Assembly: GCA_963559135.1 (NCBI GenBank)
Contig: CAUWJP010000015.1
Location: 1 to 64,000, forward strand
Source: Sellimonas sp963559135
Lineage (GTDB): Bacteria; Bacillota; Clostridia; Lachnospirales; Lachnospiraceae
Reading direction: 5' to 3'
DNA: 64,000 nucleotides
Both the position numbers and the translations under genes were made by a program. Within the stretch, counting starts at the first letter, position 1. The number at the start of each line of letters is the position of its first letter. Shown here piece by piece: positions 8,821 to 16,994 of this stretch. The notes beneath the pieces were generated by a model. It was given only the letters and a program-made list of their open reading frames with translations, made no database searches and was not told the origin of the DNA.

Positions 8821-8838
8821 ATACCCTAATAGGGGTAT
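8821..8838. promoter_or_regulatory. Dyad in the divergent regulatory region
   Basis: ATACCC-TAATAG-GGGTAT is a perfect 6-bp inverted repeat with a 6-base centre. It lies between the MerR-methyltransferase promoter and the Hpt gene, 53 bases before the Hpt start. It is a candidate operator; no clean -35/-10 pair for the plus-strand operon could be fixed around it. Confidence 0.4.
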
Positions 8839-8890
8839 ATGTTTATAAATAAAAGGTAGACGATTAAAATGTAGGGAGAAAAATAGTATA

Positions 8891-9241
8891 ATGAATATTC
8901 AAAAATTGTCGGAAGCAGCAGGATGTGATTTGCAGGCAGCAATTGCAAGACTTGGAGGTATGACTTTTTTATATGAGAAATTATTAAAGAAGTTTACCGA
9001 TGATGTGACGTTTCATGAGCTTCGGGAAGCTGTGGAAAAACAGGATTCTAAAGGAATCGAAATGTATGCGCATACGTTGAAGGGAGTGGCTGCCAATCTC
9101 GGATTTGTACCACTGGCTGATGTGAGTAATGCGATGGTCAGTGCAGTGCGATGTGGAGAGGTTGAAAAAGCCATAGAATATTTTGAAGAATGCGAAACAG
9201 TATATAATAAGATTTTTGAAGCAGTCGTTGAGGAATTATAA
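8891..9241 (+). CDS. Histidine phosphotransfer (Hpt) domain protein
   Basis: This 116-residue all-helical protein is a stand-alone Hpt module, which shuttles phosphate between receiver domains of a multistep phosphorelay. The signature is A-H-T-L-K-G-V-A-A-N-L-G, with the phosphorylatable His at residue 61. There is no other domain. The ribosome binding site is AGGGAGA about 10 bases upstream. It begins an operon with a receiver-HD-GYP protein and a hybrid histidine kinase. These supply a full relay: kinase His, internal receiver, Hpt His, output receiver. Confidence 0.88.
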   Translation: MNIQKLSEAAGCDLQAAIARLGGMTFLYEKLLKKFTDDVTFHELREAVEKQDSKGIEMYAHTLKGVAANLGFVPLADVSNAMVSAVRCGEVEKAIEYFEECETVYNKIFEAVVEEL

Positions 9242-9298
9242 AGAAAAGAACGATAATTATCCAGTTACAGACAGAAAATGGAAAGGTTAGGTAAAAAG

Positions 9299-10402
9299 AT
9301 GGATATTTATGTGGGTGACCAGACAGAAGAAAGGTCAGCTATATTGATCGTAGATGATAATGAAATTAACAGAATGATTTTGAGCGAGACATTCAAAGAT
9401 TGGGAAGAGATTTTAGAAGCAGAAAATGGAAAAGAGGCGCTTAAGCTGATTCAGCAATATCAGTATTCGATTTCGGCGATTCTTTTGGATATTATTATGC
9501 CGGAGATGAATGGTTTTGAATTGCTGGAGATTCTCAATCAGGAAGGACTAACGGAGAAGATTCCTGTTTTTTTGATTACCGCTGACAGTTCAGAAGAAAA
9601 CATGCTAAGAGGGTATGAACTTGGTGTGATGGATATCATTGAAAAGCCGATTGTTCCATATTTTGTAAAAAAGAGGGTGGAAAGTGTTGTCGAGCTTTTC
9701 AGCGCCAGAAAGAGGCTTAGTAACACGGTAGATATTCAGCATAAGCAACTTCAGGCTCAGGAGAGGGAAATCCTGGAACTGAACAATGCGATTATTGAGA
9801 CCCTTTCGACAGCAATTGAATTCCGAAGCGGAGAGTCAGGAGAGCATGTGAAGCGGATCAGAGAGCTGACGGCACTTTTTCTGACGAAGCTTTGTGAGAT
9901 CAAGCCGGAAAAATATCATTTTACAAATGAAGAGGTAGAAATGATTTCTGTGGCATCTATCATGCATGATGTTGGGAAAATTGTGATTCCGGATCACATA
10001 TTGAACAAACCGGGAAGATTGACAACAGAAGAGTTTGAAATCATGAAACAGCATACGGTAAAAGGATGTGAGATACTGGAACAGATACCGAAATATCATG
10101 AGAATCCATTATACCGATATGCTTTTGATATTTGTATGCATCACCATGAAAGGTGGGATGGAAAGGGATATCCGGAAGGGCTGAAAGGAGAAGAAACATC
10201 GATCTGGGCACAGGTTGTAGCAATGGCGGATGTCTATGATGCGTTGACGAATAAACGGGTATATAAGCCGGCTTTTACACCTGAAAAAGCAGTACAGATG
10301 ATTGTCAACGGAGAATGCGGATGCTTTAATCCGGATTTGATTGAATGCCTTCTGTTTATATACGAACATACTGATGGTTTTCAGTCTGGAGGAAATTTAT
10401 GA
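9299..10402 (+). CDS. Response regulator with HD-GYP phosphodiesterase domain
   Basis: A receiver domain (residues about 14-130 of 367) has the acidic pair V-D-D-N, the phospho-acceptor Asp in L-L-D-I-I-M-P (residue 64) and the switch Lys in E-K-P. A helical linker leads to an HD-GYP domain (about 165-355) with I-M-H-D-V-G-K, H-H-E-R-W-D-G-K-G-Y-P-E-G and M-A-D-V-Y-D-A-L. HD-GYP proteins of this type hydrolyse cyclic di-GMP, and all expected metal ligands appear present. ATG 9299 is preferred because AGGT lies 8 bases upstream; the earlier ATG 9278 has no visible ribosome binding site. The stop overlaps the next start (ATGA). It is probably the output of the relay formed with its neighbours. 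Confidence 0.88.
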   Translation: MDIYVGDQTEERSAILIVDDNEINRMILSETFKDWEEILEAENGKEALKLIQQYQYSISAILLDIIMPEMNGFELLEILNQEGLTEKIPVFLITADSSEENMLRGYELGVMDIIEKPIVPYFVKKRVESVVELFSARKRLSNTVDIQHKQLQAQEREILELNNAIIETLSTAIEFRSGESGEHVKRIRELTALFLTKLCEIKPEKYHFTNEEVEMISVASIMHDVGKIVIPDHILNKPGRLTTEEFEIMKQHTVKGCEILEQIPKYHENPLYRYAFDICMHHHERWDGKGYPEGLKGEETSIWAQVVAMADVYDALTNKRVYKPAFTPEKAVQMIVNGECGCFNPDLIECLLFIYEHTDGFQSGGNL

Positions 10403-12891
10403 AAAGAAAATTAAAAATAAATTGGCCATTAGTACTTTGTATCGTTGTGGTGATTGTTGTGATTCCAGTTAGTTTCTTAAAAATGCAGGATGCATTGTTG
10501 AAGAGCGGGCAGATGATGGGAGCAGAAAGCGCCTCAAAGTATGGTGCCCAGGAAGAAATGTACATAGAGCAATATGAATATATGCTGAATCTTCTGGAAT
10601 ATCAGCTGCGGCCAGGAAATGCGATTACTGATACAGAACAGTTCATGAGAAATTTTCTGGACATGGCAGAAGAGACTATGGGAATAGGCGGAATTGAACT
10701 TTACAGCTGGATAGACGGAAAGATTGTAGCAGCTACACCGTGGGAAGGAGATGATTCCTATGATGCAGAGGATACAGAATGGTATCAGGGAGCTCTCAAT
10801 ACGGATGGGATTTTTTATACGAAAGTATATCAGGACGTGAGGCTGGAGACAGAAGTGGTAACGCTGTCAAAAAGAATCGAAGGTACAGACAATGTAGTGG
10901 CAGCAGATATCTATCCAAATGATCTTGCAGAAAGTAATATCGATAACCTTCCTTCGGAAAGTAACTATTTTCTTTCTGACGGAGAAGGTAACCTGATGAA
11001 ATGGCGTGTTGTCATAGAAAATATGACAAGAGATGAAATACAGGAAAAATATTTCAACTTTTTTCAGGAAATAAAAGAAGGAAAGCATGATTCCTACGAT
11101 TCTTATATAGAAGGAATGGATGGGAAAAAGAGAGGGGTTTATTATTTTGAACTGGAAAACGGATGGTACGCGGTCATAACCATTCCGTTTGAACAACTTC
11201 TGGAACCTTTGCAAGGGTCATGGGGAAATTTCCTTATTGTAATGCTTATATTTGTATTGATTCTTGCCTTCTTTTTGGTTTTGGAATACAAGTCCAATAA
11301 GAAAGCCAGATTATACAATGATATTGTCAGAGTACTTGGTAATTCTTATTACGCGTTGTATCTGATTAACCTGACTGAAAATCAGTATTTTATGTTAAAG
11401 GGTTCAGATCATGTAAAAGAGAAACTTCCTCAGAAAGGAAATTACGATGATCTTTTGGAAGTGTTAAAAGAGATTGTAGAGGATGATACGCATCAGGAAT
11501 TCAAAACAGCTTTTTCAAGAGATAATCTTTATGAACTGACCAAAAAAAGGGTCAGAGATTTCGGAGGAGATTTTAAGCGTCTATTCAACCATGAGTATCG
11601 ATGGGTTCATGTGCAGATGCTTTATGACGAGTCACTTCAACAGGATACGGTTGTTTTAGGATTTAGAGATGTTGACGATGCAAAGAGACAGGAGTTGTCC
11701 CGTCTGGAATTTTTGAAAGAATCACTGGATTCCGTGGATCAGATGGCAAAATCTAAGAATATCTTCTTTTCGAATATGTCACATGATATGCGTACCCCGT
11801 TGAACGGAATTATCGGATTGACAAAACTGGCGATGGATAATCCGGAAACGACAGAACGTATAAAAGAGTTTTTCCGAAAGATCAAAACATTAAGTAACCA
11901 ATTGCTTTCTCTGATCAATGATATTCTGGAACTTTCCAAGATGGAACAGGGTAAATTTACGATAGAGAATCAGAGGTTTAATATTAAAAGCAATATAGAA
12001 GAACTGATTTCCATTCATGAGGCGCAGATTGATAGTAAAGGAAAAAATTTCCATGTCCAGATTGACATTGACGATGAGTGGGTGAACAGCGACTGGAACC
12101 GGATTAGACAGATTATGGACAATCTTCTCTCGAATGCTTTTAAATTTACTGAGGAGAATGGAGAAATCTGGTTGAAAGTTACCGAACAAAAAGATACAAA
12201 CAGTAAATTCGGTAAATTTCAGATTGTCGTACAGGACGATGGCGCAGGTATGAGTCAGGAGTTCCTGAAAAAAATATTTACTCCTTTTGAGCGGGAAACA
12301 AAATTTGGAGCAGCCAAAGTTGCGGGAACTGGTCTCGGTATGCCAATCGTTCATGATCTGGTTGTAAAAATGCAGGGAAATATTGAAATAAGCAGTGCCC
12401 TTGGAGAAGGTTCTGTATTTACAGTTGTCCTTCCTTTGGAAACGATTTCGGACGAGCTTGTTTCAGAAGAAAGAAGTTCCTCAGATGTAGAGGTGGAACT
12501 GGATGGAACAGGGAGAAAAATCCTCCTTGCAGAAGACAATGAAATCAACATGGAAATTGCGACAGAAATATTGAAGATGTTTGGATTTGATGTCGAGCAG
12601 GCATGGAATGGGAAAGAAGCACTTGAAAAATTTCAGAAAAGCCATGAAAATGAATATGCTCTGATTATGATGGACATGAAGATGCCGGTTATGGATGGAT
12701 GCGAGGCAACGAAAAAAATCCGGAAGCTGAACCGGACGGATGCAAAAACGATTCCGATCATAGCGGCAACTGCAAATGCGTTTACGGAAGATATTGCGTT
12801 GACGAAGAAGGCTGGTATGAATGCTCATATTTCAAAGCCAATTGATTTTGAGGTGCTGAAAAAAACAATAGCCAGACTAATTCAAAAATAA
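10399..12891 (+). CDS. Hybrid sensor histidine kinase with C-terminal receiver
   Basis: This 830-residue protein has an N-terminal transmembrane helix (about 9-27) and an extracellular sensor of about 245 residues that resembles a double Cache fold. A second helix follows (about 275-297), then a cytoplasmic region without an obvious PAS match. The HisKA motif F-S-N-M-S-H-D-M-R-T-P-L-N-G has the autophosphorylated His at residue 462. The ATPase domain carries N-L-L-S-N-A-F-K-F-T, D-D-G-A-G-M and G-T-G-L-G-M. A receiver (about 712-828) has A-E-D-N and acceptor Asp 759 in M-M-D-M-K-M-P. GGAGG precedes the start, which overlaps the previous gene by 4 bases, so expression is translationally coupled. 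The signal is unknown. Confidence 0.92.
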   Translation: MKRKLKINWPLVLCIVVVIVVIPVSFLKMQDALLKSGQMMGAESASKYGAQEEMYIEQYEYMLNLLEYQLRPGNAITDTEQFMRNFLDMAEETMGIGGIELYSWIDGKIVAATPWEGDDSYDAEDTEWYQGALNTDGIFYTKVYQDVRLETEVVTLSKRIEGTDNVVAADIYPNDLAESNIDNLPSESNYFLSDGEGNLMKWRVVIENMTRDEIQEKYFNFFQEIKEGKHDSYDSYIEGMDGKKRGVYYFELENGWYAVITIPFEQLLEPLQGSWGNFLIVMLIFVLILAFFLVLEYKSNKKARLYNDIVRVLGNSYYALYLINLTENQYFMLKGSDHVKEKLPQKGNYDDLLEVLKEIVEDDTHQEFKTAFSRDNLYELTKKRVRDFGGDFKRLFNHEYRWVHVQMLYDESLQQDTVVLGFRDVDDAKRQELSRLEFLKESLDSVDQMAKSKNIFFSNMSHDMRTPLNGIIGLTKLAMDNPETTERIKEFFRKIKTLSNQLLSLINDILELSKMEQGKFTIENQRFNIKSNIEELISIHEAQIDSKGKNFHVQIDIDDEWVNSDWNRIRQIMDNLLSNAFKFTEENGEIWLKVTEQKDTNSKFGKFQIVVQDDGAGMSQEFLKKIFTPFERETKFGAAKVAGTGLGMPIVHDLVVKMQGNIEISSALGEGSVFTVVLPLETISDELVSEERSSSDVEVELDGTGRKILLAEDNEINMEIATEILKMFGFDVEQAWNGKEALEKFQKSHENEYALIMMDMKMPVMDGCEATKKIRKLNRTDAKTIPIIAATANAFTEDIALTKKAGMNAHISKPIDFEVLKKTIARLIQK

Positions 12892-12892
12892 G

Positions 12893-12920
12893 AACGGGCG
12901 GGAGTGATATCCCGCCCGTT
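12893..12920. terminator. Bidirectional terminator between the kinase and pilT
   Basis: The 10-bp perfect stem AACGGGCGGG/CCCGCCCGTT with an 8-nt loop begins one base after the kinase stop. The convergent pilT gene ends 18 bases beyond. The flanks are A/T-rich on both sides. Confidence 0.75.
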
Positions 12921-12937
12921 AAAATTTGATTCGCTTT

Positions 12938-13993
12938 TTAAAGTTTACGTTTCAGCATTTCAGGATTCGATGCATATGAAAGTGCCTCGCTGTCAGAAAT
13001 ACATCCTGACTTATAAAGAGACAGAAGGCTGTTATCCATGGAGGTCATGTCTTTTCCCGCAGAAGAATAAATCAGCCCATCAATCTGATGGATTTTATTT
13101 TCACGAATCATATTCCGAATCGCAGGTGTCGTAGTCATGAGCTCGAAAGCAGGAACCAGGGTCCCGTCTTTTGCAGGTATCAACTGTTGTGAGACAACGG
13201 CCTGAAGTACAGAAGCAAGCTGTACCGAAATCTGCCGTTGCTGGTTTGGAGGGAAAACATCGATAATACGGTCGATTGTATTTGCAGCTCCAAGGGTATG
13301 CAGTGTAGAAAGAACGAGATGTCCGGTCTCTGCGGCTGTCATTGCAACAGAAATCGTCTCGAAATCTCGCATCTCTCCCAAAAGGATTACATCCGGACTC
13401 TGGCGAAGAGAGGAGCGCAGAGCAGTCAGATAACTTTCTGTATCCGAACTGATTTCACGCTGACTTACAATACTCTTTTTATGACGATGGAGAAATTCCA
13501 ATGGATCTTCCAGTGTAATAATGTGTTTCTCCTGAGTTCGGTTGATTTCATCAATAATACATGCAAGAGTAGTAGATTTTCCACTTCCTGCCGGTCCGGT
13601 CACAAGGACAAGCCCTTTCTTGTAATCGGAAAGGCGGATAATGGAATCCGGGATGCCGAGTGCCTGAGGATCCGGAAGCTCGAACGTGATGACACGAATT
13701 ACAGCGGAAAAAGAACCACGCTGTTTGTAGGTACTGACACGATAACGAGACAGACCTTGTACAGAGAAAGAGAAGTCATCATCTCCGCTTGTAAGAAAAC
13801 GCTGGAGATCTCTGTCTCCGGCCAGATGGTAAATTTCACGAATAAATGCTTCACACTGATCCGGCATCATACGCTCCTCTTCAGCCTGAATCAATTTACC
13901 GTTTTTCTTGTATGAGAGAGGACGTCCGGCTACGACAAATAAATCAGATGCTCCCTCTTTTGTTGTTGCTGTTAAAAACTCAAGTGCATTCAT
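12938..13993 (-). CDS. pilT: Type IV pilus retraction ATPase PilT
   Basis: PilT-family hexameric ATPases power pilus retraction. The 351-residue protein has the N-terminal PAS-like domain (S-D-L-F-V-V-A-G-R-P) and Walker A G-P-A-G-S-G-K-S-T at 133-141. It also has the Asp box with I-T-L-E-D-P-L-E-F, Walker B D-V-I-L-L-G-E-M-R-D near 201-210, and the His box A-A-E-T-G-H-L-V-L-S-T-L-H-T. Length and motifs are intact. It follows pilin-like genes on the minus strand with a 3-base gap. PilB, PilC and the prepilin peptidase are not in the window, and the cluster is broken upstream. PilT may work with pili encoded elsewhere or be left from a lost system. Confidence 0.9.
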   Translation of the reverse strand: MNALEFLTATTKEGASDLFVVAGRPLSYKKNGKLIQAEEERMMPDQCEAFIREIYHLAGDRDLQRFLTSGDDDFSFSVQGLSRYRVSTYKQRGSFSAVIRVITFELPDPQALGIPDSIIRLSDYKKGLVLVTGPAGSGKSTTLACIIDEINRTQEKHIITLEDPLEFLHRHKKSIVSQREISSDTESYLTALRSSLRQSPDVILLGEMRDFETISVAMTAAETGHLVLSTLHTLGAANTIDRIIDVFPPNQQRQISVQLASVLQAVVSQQLIPAKDGTLVPAFELMTTTPAIRNMIRENKIHQIDGLIYSSAGKDMTSMDNSLLSLYKSGCISDSEALSYASNPEMLKRKL

Positions 13994-13996
13994 ATA

Positions 13997-14494
13997 TCAT
14001 TCCTCCGAAAATAACGCATCCATTGTATCATCATTCAGTACCGGTACGGATGTGTCGTTGTTCCATTCGTGCGTGTTTTCTACTTTCCACGCATCAATCT
14101 GATAATAGGAACCGTCTTCTCCAGGTTCAGAAAAGAGTTGAAGTAAGACAAACAATTCCTGATTCTCATTTATTGTAACATGATATTCAAGGGAATCACC
14201 AGAAGAAAATGTGATTCCATCTTTGCCTTCCAGATCTGTACGAACTTCCGTAAGGAAAGAAGATGATCCGGCATATTTTGACAGACTTTCTGAAATGATC
14301 TGGAGAATATCGTTTGCTTTATTTTCTGCTTCATAGTATTCGGATGTACGATTGGCACTCTTTGTGCTCAGATTTAGGTCTGCTTTTGCACTGACAATAG
14401 AAAGAACCGAAAAAGTCAGAAGGCAGAGCAGAACGAAGATCAGTACTATGGAAGCGGTTCCTGTACTGAGGAAGGATTTTCTTTTAGGATTCAT
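13997..14494 (-). CDS. Membrane-anchored pilus-cluster protein (PilX-like position)
   Basis: This 165-residue protein has a short basic N terminus (MNPKRK), one hydrophobic helix at about 12-36, and a soluble extracellular domain. That is the layout of PilX/minor-pilin accessory proteins, which often carry the phrase G-x-A-S-I-V-x-I-F-x-x-L near their N terminus as seen here. ATG 14494 has AAGGAGG 8 bases upstream and overlaps the end of the preceding pilin-like gene by 11 bp. It sits directly before pilT. I do not recognise a specific family beyond this architecture, so the pilus role is inferred from position. Confidence 0.6.
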   Translation of the reverse strand: MNPKRKSFLSTGTASIVLIFVLLCLLTFSVLSIVSAKADLNLSTKSANRTSEYYEAENKANDILQIISESLSKYAGSSSFLTEVRTDLEGKDGITFSSGDSLEYHVTINENQELFVLLQLFSEPGEDGSYYQIDAWKVENTHEWNNDTSVPVLNDDTMDALFSEE

Positions 14495-14939
14495 CAGATA
14501 ATGCCTCCTTTCTGTCATCAGATGGAACAAAATGAATATTCAATTTGTAGATGGACTCTTTACTGTTATTTTCCATATATAGGTCAGCGTAAACCATGTC
14601 TGATTTTATGTAAGTTTCTGCGTGAAGAGTGTAAAAAGCATTTTCTTCTTTACAGGCTTCCCGATCAGAATCATAGAAAACAAGAAATCCATCTTTATCC
14701 TGTGCCGCATCTGGAAAATAACGGCAGAACTCTTCAAAGGAACCATCTGTATATTTCAGGACAGAAGCTGCGCTGGAAACCTGAGCGGAGGCAAAACTAA
14801 GATCCTGTGCATCGACACTCAGGGAGTGGGCTTTTACAAAACCTCTGACACAGATAGCACTTCCGATTGCGAAAAAAAGAATGGCAATGATCAGCTCGAT
14901 CAAAAATAAGCTGGATTTGCTGCTGTTTCGTGTATTCAT
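14484..14939 (-). CDS. Pilin-like protein with degenerate prepilin motif
   Basis: The 151-residue protein begins with a short polar leader and S-S-L-F-L-I-E-L-I-I-A-I-L-F-F. This matches the type IV prepilin pattern with Glu at mature position +5 followed by a long hydrophobic helix. The residue before the expected cleavage point is Ser rather than the usual Gly or Ala, so processing by a prepilin peptidase is uncertain. The remaining 110 residues form a soluble domain with no match I recognise. It is upstream of, and overlaps, the next gene of the pilT cluster. Confidence 0.65.
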   Translation of the reverse strand: MNTRNSSKSSLFLIELIIAILFFAIGSAICVRGFVKAHSLSVDAQDLSFASAQVSSAASVLKYTDGSFEEFCRYFPDAAQDKDGFLVFYDSDREACKEENAFYTLHAETYIKSDMVYADLYMENNSKESIYKLNIHFVPSDDRKEALSDES

Positions 14940-14954
14940 GTGTATCTCCCTTCT

Positions 14955-15227
14955 TTATTCGGATGCTTTCCCGAAAACGCCGTTGCTTCTAAGATGAAGA
15001 AGGCAGGATACCGGAGCAGAACCTGATTCAGATGCGGCAACTTTGATAAATCCATTGCCTTCATCCGAAAGCGAGAATGAGTCTACTTTCAGAATTTGTT
15101 CTCCTTGTTCTTTGGAGAATGTATTTCCATCTTTGACAACAAGCTCACACAGAAAATCATTATAAGAATAAATATAAAGAATCTTTGAATTAAGAAGAGA
15201 ACTTGCAGACATCGAAGAGGAGTTCAA
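14955..15227 (-). pseudogene. 5'-truncated DUF4860-like pilus-cluster gene
   Basis: The 90-codon frame encodes I-L-Y-I-Y-S-Y-N-D-F-L-C-E-L-V-V and S-F-S-L-S-D-E-G-N-G-F-I-K-V, which resemble the C-terminal half of DUF4860 proteins found in clostridial pilus clusters. The family's N-terminal membrane helix and first half are missing. The frame has no ribosome binding site and would have to start at TTG. Upstream, it runs into the ribosome binding site of the opposite-strand gene at 15262. I read this as a remnant left by a deletion or rearrangement whose breakpoint lies near 15200-15255. The family assignment is from memory of its sequence pattern. Confidence 0.5.
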
Positions 15228-15261
15228 GGTAAACAGGTAACAGAAAAAGGAGGCAAACAGT

Positions 15262-15450
15262 ATGTTTGAATTTGTTCACACAAAATTAGGCTTCTGCTTC
15301 TGGGATATTCCGGCACTGATTGTATTGATTGCAATTATCGCTATCTTCGTAGTTCATGTCGTTAGACAGAAAAGACGTGAAAACGAGTTTGAAGATGAAC
15401 TTTCAGACAAGATGGCTCAGAAAGCGGCAGCTGAAAATGCAAACCAATAA
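15262..15450 (+). CDS. Small single-pass membrane protein
   Basis: This 62-residue protein has a hydrophobic helix (W-D-I-P-A-L-I-V-L-I through I-F-V-V-H-V-V) followed by a charged tail rich in Lys, Glu and Ala. AAGGAGG lies 8 bases before ATG 15262, so it is very likely translated. I recognise similar small proteins in Lachnospiraceae, but no function is known. It abuts the truncated pilus gene on the other strand and is followed by a 34-bp palindrome that may terminate it. Confidence 0.7.
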   Translation: MFEFVHTKLGFCFWDIPALIVLIAIIAIFVVHVVRQKRRENEFEDELSDKMAQKAAAENANQ

Positions 15451-15468
15451 TTAAATTATTGTAATGTT

Positions 15469-15502
15469 GGGGACGTGTTCCGATGCATCGGAACACGTCC
15501 CC
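15469..15502. repeat. Perfect 34-bp palindrome
   Basis: The half-site GGGGACGTGTTCCGATG is followed immediately by its exact reverse complement, with no loop. As RNA it would form a stem of about 15 bp. Only three Ts follow, so it is a poor classical terminator. The strict symmetry and the GGGGACGTGTTCC end resemble REP-type repeats rather than a gene-specific terminator. Confidence 0.75.
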
Positions 15503-15742
15503 TTTGAAAAAAGTATGACATTTTATCAAATATTTATTACGCATATCTTACAACCAACTATCCTTTTAATAATCGAAAGTTGTTCTTGAAAATACAAAAT
15601 CATCATGTTTTTTTGTAATCTTTTTGACATAAATCTTGTGTATACTTGACATATCGTAACAACTAAAAATAAATCTAAAATCAAAGAAAATTTATCATCT
15701 AATTCTTTAGATTACAATCCTATTCTTTGTTTGTCTTTATTA

Positions 15743-15771
15743 TTGACAGAAATGCTGTTCAGGCGTATACT
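15743..15771 (+). promoter_or_regulatory. Promoter upstream of the Rpn nuclease gene
   Basis: A perfect -35 TTGACA and a -10 TATACT are separated by 17 bp. Transcription would begin near 15778, leaving a leader of nearly 200 nt before the ATG at 15974. Confidence 0.65.
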
Positions 15772-15784
15772 TACAAACAATATC

Positions 15785-15809
15785 TGACATCATTCAGGAT
15801 GTCATTTTT
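15785..15809 (+). terminator. Leader hairpin with T-run
   Basis: TGACATC and GATGTCA form a 7-bp stem with a 6-nt loop, followed by TTTTTC. It begins only some 8 bases after the predicted transcription start, so it could attenuate the Rpn gene or terminate a very short RNA. Confidence 0.5.
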
Positions 15810-15973
15810 CATTCATCCCGATTCAGGGAAGTATTCCAAATTAACATTTTACAAAACAGATTTGTACTCGGAAAAGCAGTGCGTGTAAAAGGGAAGTGGT
15901 CGTCAAAAGAGAATTTTATCTTCGTATCAATTGAAATACCCAGGAGATTTAGATACAATAAAAGGAGAAACAA

Positions 15974-16816
15974 ATGAAGAAAAACAAAATAAAACCATTA
16001 AAGGATTTGAGACTCTTAGACCGCTTTCTGTTTGCAGAAGTCATGGATGATCCAGAGTGCTGCAAAGAAGTATTGGAAATTATTTTGGGAAAAGAGATTC
16101 AACTTCTTCCTAAAAATCAAACAGAAAAAGAAGTCCGAACCGCTTCGTGGCTGAAATCCATTCGTCTGGATGTTTATTCTGTTGATGAAGAGGGAACTGT
16201 TTATGATACTGAAATGCAACAGGATCATAGGTGCGATCTGGAGAAAAGAAGTAGGTATTATCAGGGACTGCTTGACAGCTCTCTTCTGGAGTCGGGAGAG
16301 AGAAACTATAATAAGCTGAATGACACGTATATCATTATGATTATGCCATTTGATCTCTTTGGCAAAGGAAGGTATCAATATACAATCCAGGCTTCGTGCG
16401 TAGAAGACAGGAGCATTCAAGTTCAGGATGGAACAACCCGTATTTTTCTAAATACACACGGCAAGAACAAAGAAGAAGTACGTCCGGAACTGATTGAATT
16501 CCTGAATTATGTGGAGAAGACTAATGAACTGCAGGGAGAAACGTTCCACAGTGAAAAAGTAACAAAGATTCAGAAAGCAGTGGAACAGATCAAATCCAAT
16601 GAACAGATTGGAGTGAAATATATGCAGGAATGGGAAGAAAGACAGGATGAGATCGATAAGGCGATTGAGGCAGACCGTGAAAAGCGAACACTTGAACTGA
16701 TTCGGAAAAAGCAGGCGAAAGGCAAAGATATCACGCAGATTGCAGAAGAACTGGAATCGACTGAAGAGGAAGTTCGGAGAATTCTGGACAAGAAAGGCCT
16801 GTTGGAGAATGAGTAA
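15974..16816 (+). CDS. Rpn-family PD-(D/E)XK nuclease (recombination-promoting nuclease/putative transposase)
   Basis: This 280-residue protein belongs to the Rpn/YhgA-like family, PD-(D/E)XK nucleases that act on DNA and raise recombination in E. coli. The N terminus is typical: L-R-L-L-D-R-F-L-F-A-E-V-M-D-D. The nuclease core shows R-L-D-V-Y-S-V-D-E-E-G and Y-D-T-E-M-Q-Q, giving the D-x(n)-E-x-Q active site, then R-S-R-Y-Y-Q-G-L-L-D. The C terminus has a charged coiled-coil and a helix-turn-helix-like I-A-E-E-L-E-S-T-E-E-E-V. GGAG precedes the ATG. A second, broken copy follows 1,021 bp downstream. Although often labelled transposase, there are no terminal inverted repeats here. Confidence 0.85.
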   Translation: MKKNKIKPLKDLRLLDRFLFAEVMDDPECCKEVLEIILGKEIQLLPKNQTEKEVRTASWLKSIRLDVYSVDEEGTVYDTEMQQDHRCDLEKRSRYYQGLLDSSLLESGERNYNKLNDTYIIMIMPFDLFGKGRYQYTIQASCVEDRSIQVQDGTTRIFLNTHGKNKEEVRPELIEFLNYVEKTNELQGETFHSEKVTKIQKAVEQIKSNEQIGVKYMQEWEERQDEIDKAIEADREKRTLELIRKKQAKGKDITQIAEELESTEEEVRRILDKKGLLENE

Positions 16817-16864
16817 AAACAAGAAGTAAAAACGTATACATTTCAAATGAAAACATCTTAATTT

Positions 16865-16897
16865 GGGAAAGGAATTAGAGTGAAAGATTCCTTTCCC
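16865..16897 (+). terminator. Hairpin after the intact Rpn gene
   Basis: GGGAAAGGAAT and ATTCCTTTCCC form a perfect 11-bp stem with an 11-nt loop. No T-run follows, so termination is uncertain. It lies in the spacer between the two Rpn copies. Confidence 0.45.
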
Positions 16898-16994
16898 ATT
16901 GATCTGAAAAGCTCAAAAAACAAGTCAAAAAAGAATTCCATATTTAATCAATTGAATTACCCCAGAGAATTAGGTACAATAAAAGGAGAAAAAG

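Larger units (their letters stand above)
15503..15973. other. AT-rich gap with promoter and leader of the Rpn gene
   Basis: This 471-bp stretch has no credible gene. It is very AT-rich compared with its surroundings. It contains a consensus promoter at 15743, a small terminator-like hairpin at 15785, and the A/G-rich leader that is repeated upstream of the second Rpn copy. Confidence 0.6.
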
